From positions 1 through 30,284 of IMG/VR virus record IMGVR_UViG_3300032304_001003: DNA of 30,284 nucleotides. One strand, given 5' to 3'. Position 1 is the stretch's first letter. Each line of letters begins with the position of its first letter. This document shows positions 26,422 through 30,284 of the stretch, in pieces. The DNA is from a virus. Position numbers and translations under genes: made by a program. The notes beneath the pieces are model-generated. The model was not told where the DNA came from and did no database searches. It was given only the letters and a program-made list of their open reading frames with translations.

Positions 26422-27256
26422 CTGGTGACCCTGCTCTTGTACAAACCCAGCCCATGTTGCCGCCAGCTCTAGGACTAGAATGCCACACTATATCTCCTAG
26501 ACCATAGACGCCGCTAGTTGGAGGATTCTCAGAATAAATCTGTAGACGATTATTCAATCTAACAGAACCACCTACATGCAGATCAACATCATTATCTGCC
26601 ACAGCTACGTTAACGGATAATTTTCCGTTGACTCTAACTTTAGAAGAATTTTCTTTAGGATTGCCTAGTTCAATAGCACCGTTGGGTTTTACGGTCGCCC
26701 ATATTTTACTTCCTGCAACGATATCAAAATCGTTGTTGTTATATGTGCCGATAAAACCGTGATTGAATTCGTTTGTTCCGATCAGTGTTTCAGTAAATCC
26801 GTCTACGATCGATATTGCAGCATTTGGAGTATCAGTTCCTAGGCCCAATCGATTTGTGCTTCGATCGAAAAACATGTAACTGTTTACGCTGATAGGACCG
26901 TCAACAATCAAGCCGTTTAATCGACCAAGTTCTCTTAAAGAACTTTTTACAACAGTTTGACCTAGTTCGTTGCCGTCGAGTACTTTGACTCGATTGACCA
27001 TAAAACTGGCACTCTGCGCCAAGTCGATACTTTCTGAACTGAAGAATCGATCTGGATCTTGTGTTAATATCAGCTGTTTGGTTGTGCCGTGTCCGCTAAA
27101 GATAATGCCTTTGCCGTAGTTGGATTCACTTTTTGCAGCTTTAAAGTTCAAAAAGGTTACATTAGTAAGATCGCCAGCTTTTGATTTATTATCGGCTAGG
27201 TCTTTTAATGCTTGACTAAGGATATCTATGGTTTGATCTAAGGGTTGAGTGCTCAT
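26390..27256 (-). CDS. Small tail-fibre-like virion protein (288 aa)
   Basis: This structural protein has repeat segments seen in phage fibres. LIVDGPISVNSYMFFDRSTN, then RLGLGTDTPNAAISI (about residues 130-165), is the 'fake data' fibre motif common in large phages. The end GLGDIVWHSSPRAGGNMGWV followed by CTRAGSPGVWHRFG is a typical C-terminal cap of marine phage tail spikes and fibres. The real start is ATG at 27256; the TTG 15 bases earlier lies inside a GATAAATAC motif and would add INTR. It sits alone among metabolic genes, about 7 kb upstream of the main fibre block, and overlaps the sialyltransferase-like gene by 32 bases. It may be a short tail fibre or decoration protein. Confidence 0.8.
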   Translation of the reverse strand: MSTQPLDQTIDILSQALKDLADNKSKAGDLTNVTFLNFKAAKSESNYGKGIIFSGHGTTKQLILTQDPDRFFSSESIDLAQSASFMVNRVKVLDGNELGQTVVKSSLRELGRLNGLIVDGPISVNSYMFFDRSTNRLGLGTDTPNAAISIVDGFTETLIGTNEFNHGFIGTYNNNDFDIVAGSKIWATVKPNGAIELGNPKENSSKVRVNGKLSVNVAVADNDVDLHVGGSVRLNNRLQIYSENPPTSGVYGLGDIVWHSSPRAGGNMGWVCTRAGSPGVWHRFGDIR

Positions 27257-27260
27257 ACGA

Positions 27261-27269
27261 GTATTTATC
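27261..27269 (-). promoter_or_regulatory. T4-late-like motif GATAAATAC close to a start codon
   Basis: GATAAATAC ends five bases before the ATG of the 288-residue fibre-like protein. If it is a late promoter, transcription would begin at about the ATG, giving a leaderless mRNA. Confidence 0.4.
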
Positions 27270-27287
27270 AACCCTTAGATTTTTGGA

Positions 27288-28481
27288 TTAGTTGATTTTT
27301 AGCAGTACAGTATCTTCGTTGATACGTCCGTTGAGCTTGATATCCACAGCTTTGATATCGTCTAAGAACTTGCGTAACTGCACTTTACCAGCTGCTTTGA
27401 ACTCTTTAAGCTGTTCTTCGGGCTTGCGCAGGGTCTTTTGCACACTCTTATGCTCATCAAAACCAGTAATTGATGTGCCTTTTACACCAAGTTCAGTGAA
27501 CTCGCCCGCAACATATTTTCCTATTTTGCGAGTTTTAGTATTAAAAATCCACAGTTCTTTGGCGCCCAAAATGTCTGTAGGATTAATAGAAACCAATTTC
27601 AACTTGTCGTCCTGTTTGAGGAATTTCAATTTCTCAACGATTTTCTCTGCTGGCTTAGATTTTTTAGCACGTGGCTTGCGATTAACCTTGGCTTCTTGCA
27701 TCAGCATATCGCAGGCACTGAGAATTTCTTGATAGAAAGTTACAATTTTTTTGACCTGTGCTTTGGTCAAATGACTGTAGCCTTCTTTGAGCTGCTCGCA
27801 TTTGCCTTCTTGCAATTCAAGATACTCGTTGTATTGGCGTTGATACAAGTCTTTGATAATTCGGGCATGAGCAGCCTTGACTTGTTTTCCACGCAGGAGA
27901 TTCAACAGTTTAAATGATTTAGGTTCGAACTCTTCTGGATTGGAAGAAAACAATTCTAACGCATCTTCAATTTCTTCAGTCATTGCAAACGTAGCTTCTC
28001 GCACACGTTCCTGAATGCTGGGCATTATAACTGCTGGTTTAGCTTCTTCGATTTCTTCGTCAGCGGTATCGTCTTTGCCGTCATCGAGAACTTTTGCAAT
28101 GGCAGCACTTAACCATTGAGCAGTATTTCTGCCTTCGTTAAAGTCTGCACGAACAACTGGCATTCCTTTAAGGAGATTAGCGGCAACAGCACCCATTGTA
28201 GTACCACAACGATTGTCTTTGGTATCTTTGAATGCTTTGATTTGATCTTTAGTGTAACCGTTGGCACTCATCCAATTGATAACTTTTGGCTTCAGTTCTT
28301 TGCCGCTGGATTCCAAACGATACCATTCCATACTAATACGGAATTGTTTGGAAAACTGATCAGCACTCCATGACTCATGTCCGTCCCATTTTGGACTTAG
28401 ATCACGTTTTGAATTTGCACGATGTGCTGCCACATCTTTAGCTGTAACACGAGTCTTTTTAACTGCTGCCTTAGTTGCCAT
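27288..28481 (-). CDS. Conserved phage hypothetical protein (397 aa)
   Basis: This is a soluble, Lys/Glu-rich protein without signal or membrane segment. Residues 1-35 are basic. A central acidic stretch (DDGKDDTADEEIEEAK, about 150-165) is followed by a helical, probably coiled region (about 170-290, e.g. KDLYQRQYNEYLELQEGK), and then the basic RKPRAKKSKPAEKIVEKLKF. The C-terminal 90 residues (LWIFNTKTRKIGKYVA...GTSITGFDE) look beta-rich. I recall similar proteins in T4-like marine phages with no assigned role. Its own perfect sigma70 promoter suggests early expression. GGAG lies seven bases before the ATG. A host-takeover or nucleic-acid-binding function is possible, but nothing seen proves it. 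Confidence 0.8.
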   Translation of the reverse strand: MATKAAVKKTRVTAKDVAAHRANSKRDLSPKWDGHESWSADQFSKQFRISMEWYRLESSGKELKPKVINWMSANGYTKDQIKAFKDTKDNRCGTTMGAVAANLLKGMPVVRADFNEGRNTAQWLSAAIAKVLDDGKDDTADEEIEEAKPAVIMPSIQERVREATFAMTEEIEDALELFSSNPEEFEPKSFKLLNLLRGKQVKAAHARIIKDLYQRQYNEYLELQEGKCEQLKEGYSHLTKAQVKKIVTFYQEILSACDMLMQEAKVNRKPRAKKSKPAEKIVEKLKFLKQDDKLKLVSINPTDILGAKELWIFNTKTRKIGKYVAGEFTELGVKGTSITGFDEHKSVQKTLRKPEEQLKEFKAAGKVQLRKFLDDIKAVDIKLNGRINEDTVLLKIN

Positions 28482-28515
28482 ATATCTGCTCCATTAGTTA
28501 ACTGTTGATATAATA

Positions 28516-28544
28516 ATTATATAACCAAAAGGTATAATTGTCAA
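28516..28544 (-). promoter_or_regulatory. Perfect sigma70 promoter for the 397-residue gene
   Basis: Minus strand: TTGACA (28539-28544), a spacer of exactly 17 bases, then TATAAT (28516-28521). The expected start near 28509 gives a leader of about 28 bases carrying GGAG. The -35 overlaps the stop of the preceding gene. This is the host consensus in both hexamers, which fits T4-like early promoters. Confidence 0.88.
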
Positions 28545-28735
28545 CCATGCTCAAATCTTTCTAGTTCTTTCATATCTCCGTCTTCGTTTTCTTGATAGAC
28601 AATGATTTCAAAATATCCTAGTCCCAAACTGCTTTGAGCGATTTCAAATGCCTGTTTCTTACTACTAGTAGTTTCTAATAGTTCTTCGTGACCGGCTTCG
28701 TCAACACCCCAGACTTCGTAAAGTTCCCAAGTCAT
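28541..28735 (-). CDS. Small acidic conserved hypothetical (64 aa)
   Basis: The protein begins MTWELYEVWGVDEAGHEELL and is acidic throughout, ending KELERFEHG. Similar 60-70-residue proteins with the WELYEVWG..E.GHEELL pattern occur in T4-like phages (from memory), with unknown function. An AAGGAGA ribosome site precedes the start in the 19-base gap after the 184-residue gene. Its final codons contain the -35 TTGACA of the next gene's promoter. Confidence 0.75.
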   Translation of the reverse strand: MTWELYEVWGVDEAGHEELLETTSSKKQAFEIAQSSLGLGYFEIIVYQENEDGDMKELERFEHG

Positions 28736-28754
28736 GTTATTTTACCTTTTCTCC

Positions 28755-29309
28755 TTAGATAAATTTTTCCCAATCTCCACCAGGCACAATTGCCCAGCCA
28801 AGACGTTGGAGATCATTCCGGATCTCGTCGGTAATCTGCCCTTCGGGCACATATCCTTTGGTTCTATCGGCGTCACCATTGCTCAAGCCATCGCCTATGC
28901 CTGAGCAGTACCAATCAATGTAGTCGCCTTGTTCTCGCATATTGGCCACAATACCGCCGGCACTGCGCCAGGAAGCTGACCAATAATCTTTATCCGGATC
29001 CTGTCTAAGAATAGGAACTACGTCTAATTTGATGAAGTCGTTGTTACATATAGCCGCATATAAATTTTGAGCATAGGTATCAGTGGCGCGAACTTTAGTC
29101 AGCATCCAATCACAGACACGCATATCGTATTCCATGTTGTTTTGCTGCCATTTGGGATCTAGTTCTCGAGCATCTGCTTCGTCTCTCCATGATTGGTAGA
29201 AGTCGAGCATGTCTTTAGCACTCTGATCATCGGGATTTTCTTCTAGTTTTTTCTTAGAAGATTCTGCCTGGAAGGTATGCCGGTCAGGACTTTTTGAAAT
29301 CTTTAACAT
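28755..29309 (-). CDS. Conserved phage hypothetical protein (184 aa)
   Basis: The first 60 residues are charged and helical (SSKKKLEENPDDQSAKDMLD). The second half holds DKDYWSASWRSAGGIVANMR, GDYIDWYCSGIGDG and YVPEGQITDEIRNDLQRLGW, a combination I recall from T4-like cyanophages as an unannotated family. There is no signal peptide or membrane segment. Its ATG lies inside the preceding gene with a 26-base overlap, so translation is coupled. The function is unknown; the Trp/Tyr/Gly-rich block may be a binding fold. Confidence 0.78.
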   Translation of the reverse strand: MLKISKSPDRHTFQAESSKKKLEENPDDQSAKDMLDFYQSWRDEADARELDPKWQQNNMEYDMRVCDWMLTKVRATDTYAQNLYAAICNNDFIKLDVVPILRQDPDKDYWSASWRSAGGIVANMREQGDYIDWYCSGIGDGLSNGDADRTKGYVPEGQITDEIRNDLQRLGWAIVPGGDWEKFI

Positions 29310-29667
29310 CTTGTATTGCTGATTTGATTGTTTCTGCGTAGTTCAGTGCCTGCTGTTCGTTCATTGCGATAGTAGTTTCAGTTTTGATATAGCCTTGTGT
29401 CCACAGTGTCCAAGTGAGTTTAACACGAGTAACAAATCCGTTAACAAGATCTTTCCAAAACCAATCCCACTCTTGTAGCCAAATATTATCAATGTCGAAG
29501 CGTTTCTTGACAGCTTCACCCCAATAGTCAGTCTTGACTGTAACATAGGTGTTGACATTAATTCCGGTATCGCAGGCTTCAACTTCAAAGTCAATGTCGT
29601 GGTCATCTTGACCGCAGCCACAGACTACCTTGTAAAATTTTGAATCACCAAAGTCGTTGGTCATCAT
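29284..29667 (-). CDS. Conserved phage hypothetical protein (127 aa)
   Basis: I take the start as ATG at 29667 (MMTNDFGDSKFYKVV), with AAGG four bases upstream; the next ATG, three bases on, is equally possible. A longer reading from TTG at 29697 adds ten residues and overlaps the upstream stop (TTGA). Residues 15-25 contain CGCGQDDHD, a Cys/His cluster that could bind metal. The rest is beta-rich with DIDFEVEACDTGINVNTYVT and several Trp (LQEWDWFWKD), ending in a helix (MNEQQALNYAETIKSAIQDV). The shape suggests a small binding protein; no named family was recognised. Confidence 0.75.
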   Translation of the reverse strand: MMTNDFGDSKFYKVVCGCGQDDHDIDFEVEACDTGINVNTYVTVKTDYWGEAVKKRFDIDNIWLQEWDWFWKDLVNGFVTRVKLTWTLWTQGYIKTETTIAMNEQQALNYAETIKSAIQDVKDFKKS

Positions 29668-29693
29668 AATGCCTTGTGCTGGTATTTGAGCTT

Positions 29694-29939
29694 TCAATGG
29701 TAATGTCCTTGTGACGAGTCTAATTGTTTAACTGCATGTTTGCTGTTGTAAATGGATTCACACATCGATTCATACTCAGTCTCAGAAAGAACAGTTTTGT
29801 AAATAGTCAATGCCTGAGCCACTAGCACTCCGGCAATAGCCACAGGGCTTACCTTGTTATCGATCATTTTGGCATGTATTGTCCAATATTCTTGATAAAG
29901 GTCGTCAAGCTCAGTTAGTGAATTATTTTCCAAAATCAT
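29694..29939 (-). CDS. Small helical hypothetical protein (81 aa)
   Basis: The protein is predicted to be all helical, beginning MILENNSLTELDDLYQEYW. The segment VSPVAIAGVLVAQALTIYKT is mildly hydrophobic but more likely a buried amphipathic helix than a membrane anchor. An AAGGA site lies just before the ATG. It resembles a common T4-like phage hypothetical (pattern SP..IAGVL..QAL..YKT.L), from memory. Function unknown. Confidence 0.72.
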   Translation of the reverse strand: MILENNSLTELDDLYQEYWTIHAKMIDNKVSPVAIAGVLVAQALTIYKTVLSETEYESMCESIYNSKHAVKQLDSSQGHYH

Positions 29940-29948
29940 ATATCCTTG

Positions 29949-30143
29949 TTATTCTAGTCGAAGATGTTGCCGATATTCTCTTTTTAACCACCACTTGTAT
30001 GTATCCCAGTACTGTTGTATTGTATAGGATGTGTCGTTATAAATCAATCGTTCTTCACGATTTTGAAAATAAAAGTCCTGTACCCACAGTCTAAATCTGC
30101 TGAGGCGAACGTCCCCAAAGTCTGGCTCTTGATCTAAGTCCAC
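29949..30143 (-). CDS. Small hypothetical protein with GTG start (64 aa)
   Basis: The start is GTG at 30143, with AGGAG six bases upstream; no in-frame ATG exists. The protein is rich in Arg, Trp and Tyr (FRLWVQDFYFQNREERLIY...YWDTYKWWLKREYRQ) and probably helical. It overlaps the preceding partial gene by ten bases. No family was recognised; conservation in T4-like phages is probable but unverified. Confidence 0.65.
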   Translation of the reverse strand: MDLDQEPDFGDVRLSRFRLWVQDFYFQNREERLIYNDTSYTIQQYWDTYKWWLKREYRQHLRLE

Positions 30144-30284
30144 AAGGATCTCCTAATTTTGATTAATCTAATTAACATTTCTTCATCTTCTTGATCGTAC
30201 TGATTTTCAAGTTCTTGACTTCGATCCAATGCAGCTTTGCTAAGAGCCGCTTCTTCGGGAGTCTTATCATTGAAATCCAAAAAG
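30134..30284 (-). CDS. Partial CDS, 5' end beyond window (C-terminal 49 aa)
   Basis: The open frame enters from the right edge and ends at TAG (30136-30134). The visible part is acidic and helical (FNDKTPEEAALSKAALDRSQ...DQEDEEMLIRLIKIRRSLWT). It has no known motif. It overlaps the following GTG-start gene, consistent with the coupled run of small hypotheticals. Confidence 0.6.
   Translation of the reverse strand, partial: FLDFNDKTPEEAALSKAALDRSQELENQYDQEDEEMLIRLIKIRRSLWT

Noticed and set aside
27271-27294. Terminator hairpin in the gap before the 288-residue fibre-like gene
   Set aside because: ATCAAC and GTTGAT can pair across a long loop, but the stem is only six bases and no U-tract follows.
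29284-29697. TTG start at 29697 for the 127-residue hypothetical
   Set aside because: ATG at 29667/29664 has an AAGG site and begins at the conserved-looking MTNDFGD; the extra ten residues are unconserved in appearance.
1-30284. tRNA, rRNA, insertion sequence, integrase or origin
   Set aside because: Gaps between genes are nearly all under 75 bases; I saw no cloverleaf, transposase or iteron set.

Overview
The window reads as part of a lytic, T4-like (myovirus-type) tailed phage genome, not a bacterial chromosome. Genes are packed almost end to end, with many 1-35 base overlaps. Nearly all lie on the minus strand, five are giant modular virion fibre genes, and several small genes resemble conserved hypotheticals of marine and freshwater T4-like phages. 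No integrase, capsid, portal, terminase, replication or tRNA gene is present, so the exact lineage cannot be fixed.

The host was probably a Gram-negative proteobacterium rather than a cyanobacterium (inference). The phage IscU keeps the LPPVK motif read by the HscA chaperone of the proteobacterial ISC system. IscU and IscA closely resemble the E. coli proteins as I remember them. A full-length KdsA implies KDO-containing lipopolysaccharide.

Layout, following minus-strand transcription from right to left. (1) 30284-27288: a run of small hypothetical phage genes and a 397-residue protein driven by a perfect sigma70 consensus promoter. (2) 27256-23393: a small fibre-like protein, a sialyltransferase/DUF115-like protein, QueD, a 52-residue membrane protein, KdsA and a DxD glycosyltransferase; this looks like a surface-sugar and 7-deazapurine/pterin block. 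(3) 23374-22081: an SH3/WYL-like small protein and UvdE repair endonuclease behind a second perfect sigma70 promoter, whose predicted start site falls on the start codon. (4) 22092-21835, plus strand: a small bipolar, Lys/Ala/Pro-rich protein. (5) 21793-19385: superoxide dismutase, IscU, IscA and a radical SAM protein in one coupled operon. (6) 19101-19388, plus strand: a small zinc-ribbon protein. (7) 19028-1: the fibre block, with proteins of 2265, 677, 1745, 68 and 1484 residues and a truncated one. It carries shared N-terminal anchors, a beta-helix-like motif, collagen repeats, YadA-like head repeats and beta-propeller repeats.

The most notable system is the sod-iscU-iscA-radical SAM operon. 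It could sustain Fe-S cluster assembly and limit superoxide damage during infection, possibly to mature the radical SAM enzyme encoded next to it. Two promoter classes are visible: host-like TTGACA-17-TATAAT in front of probable early genes, and T4-late-like TAAATA motifs mainly in front of structural genes and the Fe-S operon.
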